From positions 1 to 34,920 of the forward strand of contig DAOPQD010000028.1 of the NCBI GenBank assembly GCA_035347995.1: a DNA stretch of 34,920 nucleotides, given 5' to 3'. Shown here one piece after another: positions 23,002 through 30,453 of the stretch; the first letter of the stretch is position 1; every line of letters begins with the position of its first letter. Below the pieces are notes generated by a model. It saw only the letters and a program-made list of their open reading frames with translations. It did no database searches and had not been told where the DNA came from. This DNA is from JAAZNO01 sp012798275. Lineage in GTDB: Bacteria; Chloroflexota; Anaerolineae; B4-G1; SLSP01. Made by a program: the position numbers and the translations under genes.

Positions 23002-25152
23002 TCAATCGGGGCTGCTCAACAGCCCGCGATGCTCCAGCAGCCACTGCTGGGAGTTGATCTCCGGCTCGCCCTCTGCCGGCACGAGCCGCACGTAAGAGCC
23101 ATCCGCCTGCAGCTGCCGGGCCTGCACGTTATCGCACAGGTGGATGAAGAGCACGTGATCCCGCAAGCGCGCGCGCAGGATCGGATCCTCGATGGGGAAC
23201 AGCGTCTCCACGCGCCGATCGAGATTGCGCGGCATGAGGTCGGCGCTGCCGAGGAACAGCTCCTCGTCGCCGCCATTGCGAAAGTAATAGATCCGCGCAT
23301 GTTCCAGGAAACAACCCACCACCGAGGTCACGGTGATGTTCTCACTCACGCCAGGGACGTTGGGCCGCAGGCAGCAGATGCCGCGCACCTGCAAATCCAC
23401 CTTGACCCCCGCCTGGGAAGCGCGATAGAGCGCCTGGATGCAGGCTTGATCCACCAGGGCGTTCATTTTGAAGGCCAGGTAGCCGTCACCATGCTCAGCG
23501 TGCCGGGCGATTTCACGCTCGATGCGCGCGATGAGCTCCTCACGCAGCCGGCGGGGAGCGACCAACAGCTTGCGATACGTGGTCTGGCGGGAATACCCCG
23601 TCAGCGCGTTGAAGAATTCGGTCGCATCCGCGCCGAAATCGGGGTTGGTGGTGAAGAAGCCTAAATCGGCGTAAATACGCGACGTCACAGCGTTGTAGTT
23701 GCCGGTCGCCAGATGCACATAGCGTTGAATGGCGTTCCCCTCGCGGCGGACGACGAGGCAGACTTTGGCATGAGTCTTGAAGCCCACCAGGCCATAGACG
23801 ACATGGGCGCCCGCCTCCTCGAGCTCTTCGGCCCAGTCAATGTTGTTTTCCTCATCGCCACGCGCTTTGATCTCGACCAGGACCGCCACCTGCTTGCCGT
23901 TACGACACGCCGTCAGCAAGGCATCCACCACCGGGGAGTTGTTGCCGGTGCGATACAGCGTCTGCTTGATCGCCAGCACCTCGGGATCCACCGCTGCCTG
24001 CCGCAGAAAATCCACCACCGGGCTGAAGCTGTCATACGGATGATAGAGCAGGAATTCCTGCTTGCGGATCGCCTCGAAGATGTTGTTGGGCGGGCTGAGC
24101 TGCGGAGGGACCCAGGGTGCAAAGGGCGCGTCCTTCAGCTCCGGGCGCTCAATACGGGTGAGGCTCATCAAGTCCTTCAGTCCCAACGGCCCATCAACGA
24201 GATCCACCTGGAAGGGTTGCACGTCAAGATTCGCCGCCAGCCAATCGCGGATCCTGGCGGGCATGGTCTCACCAATCTCCAGGCGCACGACCGAGCCGAA
24301 GCGCCGCTGAGCCACGCTCTGGGTGATCGCCGCCAGCAAGTCCCCGGCCTGATCTTCCTCCACTTCAATATCGGCGTCGCGCGTCACGCGGAAGGGATAC
24401 GCCGCCACGACTTCCATCTCCGGGAACAGCAGGTCCAGGTTCGCCGCCACGATTTCTTCCAGCCAGACGAACAGGGTCGAAGTGCTGGTCGTGGTGAGGC
24501 CCAGCAGCTCGTAATGCTCCTCGGCTTCTTCCTCAGCCGGAATCGCCACGAGACGGGGCAACACTTCGTCGGGAAGCTTCAGGCGCGCGTAGCGCTCGCC
24601 CTTGAAGGGATCGCGCACCACAACTGCCAGGTTGAGGCTCAGGTTAGAGATGTGGGGAAACGGATGCCCCGGATCCACTGCCAGCGGCGTGAGGATCGGC
24701 AGGATGAAGCGCTCGAAGTAGCGGCGCAGCAGCTTCCGTTGCTTGCCCTTGAGCTCGCTGTAGGAAAGGATCGTAATGTCGTGCTGTTTGAGTTTGGGCA
24801 GCACGTCGTAGCGCCAGCATTCCATGTGACGGGTGAGCTGGGAGCGCAATTCGCGGCGGATGGCGGCGAGCTGATCGGCCGGCGACATGCCGTCAGGCGG
24901 CGCCTCGACCGCCGTGCTGCGCAGCTGGCGCAACAGGCCAGAGACGCGAATCATGAAGAACTCGTCGAGGTTGTTGGCGTAGATGGCGAGGAATTTGACC
25001 CGTTCGAGGAGCGGATGGCGCTCGTCGAGGGCCTCCTCCAGCACCCGCTCGTTAAACTTCAGCCAGCTCAGTTCGCGGTTGATGAAGAGCCGGCGATCGT
25101 TGAGATCTACGGCGGAAGTTACTTCACGAATTTCAGACTTTTTCTTGGTCAT
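23002..25152 (-). CDS. ppk1: Polyphosphate kinase PPK1
   Basis: PPK1 polymerises the gamma-phosphate of ATP into inorganic polyphosphate through a phosphohistidine. The 716-residue protein has the N domain with FINRELSWLKFNERVLEEA (23-41) and FLAIYANNLDEFFMIRVSGL (54-73), the H domain, and two PLD-like C domains: KQTLYRTG (396-403), VEIKARGDEENNIDWAEELEEAG, KTHAK with His461, and YVHLATGNYN with His480. The 19-residue spacing of these histidines matches His435 and His454 of E. coli PPK, the first being the phosphorylated one. The late motifs NLDRRVETLFPI are also present. No clear Shine-Dalgarno precedes ATG 25152. It leads a two-gene operon with the metallophosphoesterase. Confidence 0.96.
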   Translation of the reverse strand: MTKKKSEIREVTSAVDLNDRRLFINRELSWLKFNERVLEEALDERHPLLERVKFLAIYANNLDEFFMIRVSGLLRQLRSTAVEAPPDGMSPADQLAAIRRELRSQLTRHMECWRYDVLPKLKQHDITILSYSELKGKQRKLLRRYFERFILPILTPLAVDPGHPFPHISNLSLNLAVVVRDPFKGERYARLKLPDEVLPRLVAIPAEEEAEEHYELLGLTTTSTSTLFVWLEEIVAANLDLLFPEMEVVAAYPFRVTRDADIEVEEDQAGDLLAAITQSVAQRRFGSVVRLEIGETMPARIRDWLAANLDVQPFQVDLVDGPLGLKDLMSLTRIERPELKDAPFAPWVPPQLSPPNNIFEAIRKQEFLLYHPYDSFSPVVDFLRQAAVDPEVLAIKQTLYRTGNNSPVVDALLTACRNGKQVAVLVEIKARGDEENNIDWAEELEEAGAHVVYGLVGFKTHAKVCLVVRREGNAIQRYVHLATGNYNAVTSRIYADLGFFTTNPDFGADATEFFNALTGYSRQTTYRKLLVAPRRLREELIARIEREIARHAEHGDGYLAFKMNALVDQACIQALYRASQAGVKVDLQVRGICCLRPNVPGVSENITVTSVVGCFLEHARIYYFRNGGDEELFLGSADLMPRNLDRRVETLFPIEDPILRARLRDHVLFIHLCDNVQARQLQADGSYVRLVPAEGEPEINSQQWLLEHRGLLSSPD

Positions 25153-25223
25153 GTTTCAGCGTCGTTAAAGCTGCCTTGGATATTAAGCGAACATTTATCG
25201 TAGACCCGCCAGGGCCCTCTTTC

Positions 25224-25229
25224 ATTATA
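25224..25229 (-). promoter_or_regulatory. -10 box of the ppk1 operon
   Basis: The minus strand reads GGTTATAATG, a perfect TATAAT about 72 nt before the ppk1 ATG. The -35 is weak (GTCAAA at 16 bp). TTTAAC and TGAAAC just before the ATG are 11 bp apart but too few and too far downstream to call a Pho box. Confidence 0.55.
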
Positions 25230-25291
25230 ACCGAGATGCCGCGATTTGACGAGGGAATTACCCACAAATCCCCCTTGATCGCCGACGTCCC

Positions 25292-25939
25292 CTACCCCGC
25301 CAGAATCTCCTCCAGGTTGACGTCAGCCGTGGTCGTGTAGCGGAAATGCGCCCTGCCGACACGTTCCACCGGGCCGATGCCTACCGCCATCATGCCGGCG
25401 GTCAACGCCGCCTCGACGCCGGATTCGGCGTCCTCGATGACGGCGCATTGCGTCACCGGCACGCCCACCAATCCCGCCGCATAGACGAAGACGTCCGGCG
25501 CGGGCTTGGCGCGCACAACGCAGTAGCCATCAGAGATGCCATCGAAGAAATCGGGAATCCCCAGGCGCATGAGCACGGTCATGGTGTTGCGGCTCGCCGA
25601 ACCGATGGCGATCTTCAAACCGTGCGCCTTGATCGCGTGCAGCAGTTCCCGCGCGCCGGGCAGAAAATCCGCCGGCGTGATGGAATCCAGCATGGCGATG
25701 TAGTAAGCGTTCTTGCGCGCCATCATTTCCTGGATTTGCTCCTCGGTGTAACGGGCGACGTGCTCGCCGAGGAGGATTTCCAGGGAGGCCCGCCGCGAGA
25801 CGCCGCGCAACGCCTCGTTGGCCTGCCGATCGAAGGGGACGCCCTCCTCATCGGCAAGGCGCTTCCAGGCGAGATAGTGATACTCGGCAGTGTCGGTAAT
25901 CACGCCGTCGAGGTCGAGAATAATGGCTTTGAGAGTCAT
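25292..25939 (-). CDS. pgmB: Beta-phosphoglucomutase (HAD superfamily)
   Basis: This 215-residue enzyme interconverts beta-glucose 1-phosphate and glucose 6-phosphate. It closely follows Lactococcus beta-PGM: catalytic DLDGVITDTAEYH with Asp9 (nucleophile) and Asp11 (acid/base), Thr17 and His21; the cap-domain specificity segment LRGVSRRASLEILL; GSASRN; AKPAPDVF (Lys of motif III) and EDAESGVEAA (metal site). Beta-glucose 1-phosphate normally comes from an inverting trehalose or maltose phosphorylase, which is absent from this window. It is last in a four-gene sugar cluster, 48 bp after treS, with GGAGG before the ATG. Confidence 0.92.
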   Translation of the reverse strand: MTLKAIILDLDGVITDTAEYHYLAWKRLADEEGVPFDRQANEALRGVSRRASLEILLGEHVARYTEEQIQEMMARKNAYYIAMLDSITPADFLPGARELLHAIKAHGLKIAIGSASRNTMTVLMRLGIPDFFDGISDGYCVVRAKPAPDVFVYAAGLVGVPVTQCAVIEDAESGVEAALTAGMMAVGIGPVERVGRAHFRYTTTADVNLEEILAG

Positions 25940-25987
25940 AGGGCCTCCAAATTTAGGCCATGGGAAGGGAGGCTGAGGTTGCGGGGC

Positions 25988-27619
25988 TCAGGTCAGGCGC
26001 AACCAGCGATAGCCGTAGCGCGGCAAGGTCAGGGAAGCGCCTTCCGCAGCGATGACGGGCAGGGGCTCATCGGTGAGCACGTCCACAAGCGTGCGCCCCG
26101 CGACCTCCGTCAGCGGCAGGGCGACCGTCACCGCATCCGGCGCGAGGTTGTTCACCACGACAAAGGTTTCGTCCGCGTCCACCCGCGTGTAGGCCAGTAC
26201 GGATTTGGGCTGCACGTCGAGCAGCCGCAACGTTCCCCGCCCGAAGGCGCGGTACTGCCGGCGCACTTTGAGCAGGTACCGCATCCGGTTCAGCAGCGAA
26301 TGGGGATCGGCCTCCTGCGCCGCAACATTGACTTGCTGGTAGCCGTAGACGGGATCGTCAATCACCGGCAGGTAGAGCGCCCCGGCAGGCGCGTCCGAGA
26401 ACCCCGCGTTGGGGCCCGCGTTCCACTGCATCGGCGTGCGGACGCCATCGCGGTCATGGAGCCAGATGTTGTCGCCCATGCCGATTTCGTCGCCGTAGTA
26501 GAGCACCGGCGAGCCGATGAAGGTGAGCAAGATGGAGTTGGCGACCTCAATGGCGGCGCGGTCATTGTTCAGCAGGGGCGCCAGACGGCGACGAATGCCC
26601 AGGTTCAGCCGCATGCGGGGTTCGGGCGCATAGAAGTCCCACATGAACTGCCGATCCTCCGGCGTCACCATCTCCAGCGTGAGCTCATCATGGCAGCGGA
26701 GGAAAGTCCCCCACTGACAGCCCTCCGGCAATTCCGGGGTCCGCGCCATGATCGCCTCAATGTCGCTGCGATCCTGCTTCGCCAACGCCATAAAAATGCG
26801 CGGCATGAGCGGGAAATGAAAATTCATGTGAAATTCGTCGCCGGCGCCGAAGTATGCGATCACGTCTTCGGGCCACATGTTGGCCTCGGAGAGCAAGAAG
26901 GTGCCGGGGGCATAGGCGTCCACGAAAGCGCGCAACCGCTTGCAATACGCATGGGTCTCCGGCAAATTCTCACAGCTCGTGCCTTCCCGCTCGAAGAGAT
27001 AGGGCGGCGCGTCCACGCGGAAGCCATCCACGCCCAGGTCAATCCAATACTGGACCGTCTTAAGCATCGCGCGCTGCACTTCGGGATGGTCGTAATTCAA
27101 ATCCGGTTGGTGACTGAAAAACCGATGCCAGAAATACTGCCCGCGGACCGGGTCGAAGCTCCAGTTGGAAGGCTCCGTGTCGAGGAAGATGATCCGCACG
27201 CCGCGATATTTATCGTCGGTGTCGCTCCAGACGTACCAATCGCGGTATTTCGCATGTTCCGGGTGTTGGGGATCGTGCGACGCCTGGAACCAGGGGTGTT
27301 GATCCGACGTGTGATTGATCACGAGTTCCACGAGCACGCGCAGGCCTCGGGCGTGCGCCGCTTCGAGCAGGGCCTTGAAATCCTCGAGGGCGCCGAAATG
27401 GGGATGGATCTGCGTGTAATCGGCCACGTCGTAGCCGTCATCCCGCAGTGGCGAGGGGAAAATCGGCAGCATCCAGATGGTGTCCACTCCCAGAGCCTGT
27501 AGATAGTCCAGCTTCGAGGTCAGGCCCGCCAGATCACCTTTGCCGTCGCCGTTGCTATCACAAAACGCGCGCACCTGCACTTCGTAAATCACCGCATCTT
27601 TGTACCAATCGGTTGTCAT
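25988..27619 (-). CDS. treS: Trehalose synthase (maltose alpha-D-glucosyltransferase), GH13
   Basis: TreS interconverts maltose and trehalose intramolecularly in the cytoplasm. The 543-residue protein has the TreS signatures IFPSPLRDDGYDVADY (53-68), VLVELVINHTSDQHPWF, the GH13 nucleophile Asp203 in GFRVDAPPYLFEREGTSCENLPETH, acid/base Glu245 in SEANMWPEDVIAYFG, and stabiliser Asp311 in HDELTLEMVT. The Asn of the usual NHD motif is Cys309, an odd substitution. The C-terminal beta domain is present and there is no fused maltokinase. AAGGAG lies 7 nt before ATG. Other GH13 alpha-glucosidases share part of this, but CENLPETH strongly favours TreS. Confidence 0.91.
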   Translation of the reverse strand: MTTDWYKDAVIYEVQVRAFCDSNGDGKGDLAGLTSKLDYLQALGVDTIWMLPIFPSPLRDDGYDVADYTQIHPHFGALEDFKALLEAAHARGLRVLVELVINHTSDQHPWFQASHDPQHPEHAKYRDWYVWSDTDDKYRGVRIIFLDTEPSNWSFDPVRGQYFWHRFFSHQPDLNYDHPEVQRAMLKTVQYWIDLGVDGFRVDAPPYLFEREGTSCENLPETHAYCKRLRAFVDAYAPGTFLLSEANMWPEDVIAYFGAGDEFHMNFHFPLMPRIFMALAKQDRSDIEAIMARTPELPEGCQWGTFLRCHDELTLEMVTPEDRQFMWDFYAPEPRMRLNLGIRRRLAPLLNNDRAAIEVANSILLTFIGSPVLYYGDEIGMGDNIWLHDRDGVRTPMQWNAGPNAGFSDAPAGALYLPVIDDPVYGYQQVNVAAQEADPHSLLNRMRYLLKVRRQYRAFGRGTLRLLDVQPKSVLAYTRVDADETFVVVNNLAPDAVTVALPLTEVAGRTLVDVLTDEPLPVIAAEGASLTLPRYGYRWLRLT

Positions 27620-27640
27620 GGGGGTTGCTCCTTATAAGCA

Positions 27641-27687
27641 GGTAATGGGTGAGGGGTAATGGGTGAGGGGCGCCTCATCCATTGCCC
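27641..27687. repeat. 14-bp tandem repeat and imperfect palindrome between pfkB and treS
   Basis: The unit GGTAATGGGTGAGG occurs twice in tandem (27641-27654, 27655-27668). It is followed by a degenerate inverted copy, CCTCATCCATTGCCC (27673-27687), that runs into the last codons of the pfkB gene. The region can therefore fold as a hairpin between the two cistrons. Confidence 0.85.
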
Positions 27688-28634
27688 ATCTCGATGGCCT
27701 TGTAAATCTCCGCGCGATCCAGGTTGTCCGGCAGCGGGCCGATACGGGCGAGCTTGCGCCCGACGATCTCGCGCGCGAACAGCACGCAGCGCTCCAGCGG
27801 ATGGCCGTCGAGCAGCGCCATCAGGAATCCCGCCCAGAAGGAATCGCCGGCCCCGGTCGCGTCCACAACTTTAACCGGCTGAGCGGGGATGAAAGTCTGC
27901 TGTCCTTCCACGGAGAGGATCATCCCGGCCCCGCCCATGGTGAACACCACCACGTGCGGCCCCATCTCGTGGAACCAGGCGATGTAGTGCTCCGGCGACT
28001 GCCCCTCGCCAAAGAGCCGCCGGGCGTCATCCAGCGAGGGCTTGGTGAGGATCGTGTAGCTCATCATATGCCGGATCACCTCTCGAGCCTCGCGGGTGTC
28101 GGGCCAGATGCGCGGGCTGTAATTGGGATCGAGGGAGATCAGTTTGCCCTGCTCTTGCGCCAACACGAAGGCCTTCTCCACCGCCGAGCGGGCGGGCTCG
28201 CGCGACAGGGGCCACATGGAGGCATGGACGATTTTGGCGCGCGCGATGGCCTCCTCGCTGATCTCGCGGGGTTCCAGGCGGAAGTCGGCGTCGCGGAACG
28301 GCTCGAAATCGGGCGTGCCCTTGGTGCGGGAGACGAAAATGATGCTCGTGCGCACGCGATGATCCATGACCATATATTGGGTTTGCACGCCCGCGCGGCC
28401 CAGCTCCGCCTTGAGGAATTGCCCAAAGGCGCCCATCCCCGTCTTGGAGATGACCGCCGCCTGTCCGCCCAATTTGGCGACGTTGGCAGCGATGTTCGCG
28501 GGCGAGCCGCCAGCAAAACGCTGAAACGTCGTCGCTTCCAGCAGCGACTCCGTCTCCTCGACCGAGATGAAGTCAATCAACGTCTCACCGATGACCAGCA
28601 AATCCAAATCACCGCCGGGAATGGATAGGTTCAT
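27675..28634 (-). CDS. PfkB-family sugar kinase, probable fructokinase
   Basis: This is a 319-residue ribokinase-family carbohydrate kinase. PfkB signature 1 is the FAGGSPANIAANVAKLG region (about 40-56) and signature 2 is VVDATGAGDSFWAGFLMALL with catalytic Asp in GAGD. ISLDPNYSPRIW and TILTKPSLDDARRLFG are typical of bacterial fructokinases. Its place directly after sucrose-phosphate synthase fits phosphorylation of fructose released from, or recycled into, sucrose, as in methanotroph sps-fruK clusters. GGAGG precedes the ATG within a segment (28640-28652) that resembles the adk leader. The 3' end carries repeat-derived sequence. Confidence 0.87.
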   Translation of the reverse strand: MNLSIPGGDLDLLVIGETLIDFISVEETESLLEATTFQRFAGGSPANIAANVAKLGGQAAVISKTGMGAFGQFLKAELGRAGVQTQYMVMDHRVRTSIIFVSRTKGTPDFEPFRDADFRLEPREISEEAIARAKIVHASMWPLSREPARSAVEKAFVLAQEQGKLISLDPNYSPRIWPDTREAREVIRHMMSYTILTKPSLDDARRLFGEGQSPEHYIAWFHEMGPHVVVFTMGGAGMILSVEGQQTFIPAQPVKVVDATGAGDSFWAGFLMALLDGHPLERCVLFAREIVGRKLARIGPLPDNLDRAEIYKAIEMGNG

Positions 28635-28654
28635 AACCCCTCCTGCGAAAATGG

Positions 28655-28682
28655 CCCCGAATGAACACGAATTTCACGAATC
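28655..28682. repeat. Nonamer repeat between sps and pfkB
   Basis: On the minus strand ATTCGTGAA, ATTCGTGTT and CATTCGGGG follow each other as 9-bp units (plus-strand reading CACGAATTTCACGAAT). It lies in the 92-bp gap before pfkB. Similar ACACGAATTTCACGAAT strings are common intergenic fillers in several bacterial phyla. Confidence 0.7.
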
Positions 28683-28726
28683 AGATGAGAAATTCCTTTC
28701 ACATTCCTGGATAGTGCACGCTCGTG

Positions 28727-30223
28727 TCAGCCGACGAACGGCCGCAAGGCCGCCAGCAACTCCTCGTCCCCCGCCGCCGGATTGCGGAACCAGGCGGGAA
28801 TGGGCAGCAGCTCCGCCGGTCGGCGCGCGGCGGGAGCGGCGACGAGCTCCTCAATGACCCGGAGATACGCCGCCGCCGTGCGCTCCCAGGTGTAGCGGTC
28901 AAGCACTCGCTGCCGTCCGCGGCGGGCGAATTCGGCCCACGCCTCGTGATCCAGCACCAGGCGCTCCAGGCCGCGCGCGATGTCCGCCGGATCGACAGGA
29001 TCCACAAGCACCCCGTACTCCACGCCGTCCTCGAACAGACTCTCGCTGGGACCGCCGTTGCGCGTCACCACGAGGGGCAGGCCCGCCGCCGCCGCTTCCA
29101 GGGGCGCGAGGCCGAAGGGTTCATACAGCGCCGTCAGCGCGAAGAGGGAGCCGGGGCGCTGCGCCAGAAAGCGATATGCCGCCGCCAACGCCGGCTGTCC
29201 CTGAATGGCAAAGGCGCTCACCTTCCCCCACAGAGCGTGAGCTTCAATCACCTGCCGGATCTGCGCCAGCACCGCCCGTTCGCCCGCGCTGGCCTGGGAA
29301 TCCTCCCGCAGGGGATTTTCCAGAGCGCCGGTGAAGATGACGAGGTTCGCCGCCGCCTGCAACGCCGGCGATTGGGCATACGCCTGCACGAGCGCGAGGT
29401 GATTTTTCTTGGGATCGAGCCGGCTGGACGCGATGATCGCCGGCAACTCCCGCCGCCCTTCGGCGAGATCGCGCGCGAGCATGGCGCGCACGTGTCCCTG
29501 CACCAGCGCCTCGCCGACATAACGCGCGTCACGGCTGAACGTCAGCAGGTTGACCCCCGGCGGGATCACGACAAAACGCCGGTCATCGGTCACCTCCACG
29601 GCGCCGTGATAGGCGGGATGGCCATATTGCTCGAAGCGCTCCTGGCGCGTGCTGGTGATATTCACCGCCGAGCGGTTCATGCTCAGGCGCTCCGCCGCAA
29701 TCCGCCGCGAGAAAAAATACTGCGCGTCGAGCTGCGCCAGGTTTTCCGCCGTCGGATGCAGCTTGTCGAGTTTCTGAGCGCCGAGGGAATGTCCGGTGAA
29801 GGTGAAGGGGATACCGGTCTCGGCCTCGATCAGCACGCCGCACAGGCCGCCGTCGCCGTAATGCGTGGTGATGGCGTCGGGACGCGGTCCACGGACGTGA
29901 AAGAATTCCAATAGCCGCGGGACCCAATCCTGCACCAGATGGGGCCAGAGCAATTCCTTGCGCAGAAATTCAGGCGGACCAGCGGGCAGACGCACGATCC
30001 GCACCCGTTCGGATTCGGGATAGCGATCGAAGGGAGCGGCGAACTCCGGCCATGCCGGATCCTGGATCTGGCGGGTGAAGAGGTCCACCGTGTGCCCCTG
30101 CGCAGCCATGGCGAGCGCCACCTGTTTCACGTAGACCAGCTGTCCCCCAAAATCAGGGTGCTCTGTCCAGTAGCTGTCTTTGGCGTCGAAATTGCCCTGC
30201 GGATTCAGAAATGCGATGTGCAT
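28727..30223 (-). CDS. sps: Sucrose-phosphate synthase (GT4, Halothermothrix type)
   Basis: SPS makes sucrose 6-phosphate from UDP- or ADP-glucose and fructose 6-phosphate. The 498-residue protein begins HIAFLNPQGNFDAKDSYW and continues HPDFGGQLVYVKQVAL, TTHYGDGGLCGVL, FTGHSLGAQKLDKL, SRRIAAERLSMN, VIPPGVNLLTFSRD, IIASSRLDPKKNHLALV and the GT4 site FALTALYEPFGLAPLEAAAAGLPLVVTRNGG, closely following the Halothermothrix orenii enzyme end to end, including a terminal IPAWFRNPA. There is no fused phosphatase domain. ATG 30223 is preferred over 30253 because GAGGAGGGG sits just before it. It is first in the sugar cluster; TACAAT at 30277-30272 may be its -10. Confidence 0.92.
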   Translation of the reverse strand: MHIAFLNPQGNFDAKDSYWTEHPDFGGQLVYVKQVALAMAAQGHTVDLFTRQIQDPAWPEFAAPFDRYPESERVRIVRLPAGPPEFLRKELLWPHLVQDWVPRLLEFFHVRGPRPDAITTHYGDGGLCGVLIEAETGIPFTFTGHSLGAQKLDKLHPTAENLAQLDAQYFFSRRIAAERLSMNRSAVNITSTRQERFEQYGHPAYHGAVEVTDDRRFVVIPPGVNLLTFSRDARYVGEALVQGHVRAMLARDLAEGRRELPAIIASSRLDPKKNHLALVQAYAQSPALQAAANLVIFTGALENPLREDSQASAGERAVLAQIRQVIEAHALWGKVSAFAIQGQPALAAAYRFLAQRPGSLFALTALYEPFGLAPLEAAAAGLPLVVTRNGGPSESLFEDGVEYGVLVDPVDPADIARGLERLVLDHEAWAEFARRGRQRVLDRYTWERTAAAYLRVIEELVAAPAARRPAELLPIPAWFRNPAAGDEELLAALRPFVG

Positions 30224-30225
30224 AC

Positions 30226-30257
30226 GCCCCTCCTCAGCGAATCGGCGAATCACTTAC
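30226..30257. repeat. Octamer repeat in the sps leader
   Basis: On the minus strand the leader reads AAGTGATTCGCCGATTCGCT and then GAGGAGGGG: units TGATTCGC, CGATTCGC, TGAGGAGG in 8-bp register, the last being the Shine-Dalgarno. This is the same GATTCGCTGA family as before adk and the pRiA4b-like gene. Confidence 0.75.
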
Positions 30258-30353
30258 GTTTACACCCTGCAATTGTATGCTAAGCCGGTCAAAATACAAA
30301 ACCGTGCGCCACCAGGGACGCAATAAACGCCCCTCAAGAGTCACGTGGCCCAC

Positions 30354-30365
30354 TTGAGTTATAAT
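30354..30365 (+). promoter_or_regulatory. Extended -10 promoter of the YibE/F transcript
   Basis: TTGAGTTATAAT is identical to the elp3 promoter 12-mer and is followed by 6 nt (GCCCCC) and ATG 30372. No convincing -35 is visible. If transcription starts at the ATG, the first translated ORF would be the 21-codon leader rather than the membrane protein. Confidence 0.65.
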
Positions 30366-30371
30366 GCCCCC

Positions 30372-30437
30372 ATGGCACTTTGCAATTCCATGAGGGCCAT
30401 GAGGGGGCGTTGCATGAGCGCTCCGATGACCGGTTAG
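30372..30437 (+). CDS. Possible 21-residue leader ORF before the YibE/F gene
   Basis: ATG 30372, 6 nt after the TATAAT, opens a frame of 21 codons ending in TAG 30435-30437. The peptide has five Met, two Cys and three Arg (begins MALCNSMRAMRGR). The YibE/F start follows 16 nt after the stop, with AAGGATG between. It may be a leader peptide or a chance frame. Confidence 0.35.
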   Translation: MALCNSMRAMRGRCMSAPMTG

Positions 30438-30453
30438 AAAAGGATGATCTCAA

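Noticed and set aside
25153..25175. Possible Pho box before ppk1 (TTTAAC and TGAAAC 11 bp apart)
   Set aside because: Only two weak half-sites, placed downstream of the probable transcription start and touching the ATG.
25346..27502. 718-codon plus-strand open frame antisense to pgmB and treS
   Set aside because: It spans two real genes and their gap, is rich in His/Arg/Gln as expected for a shadow frame, and shows no recognisable domain.
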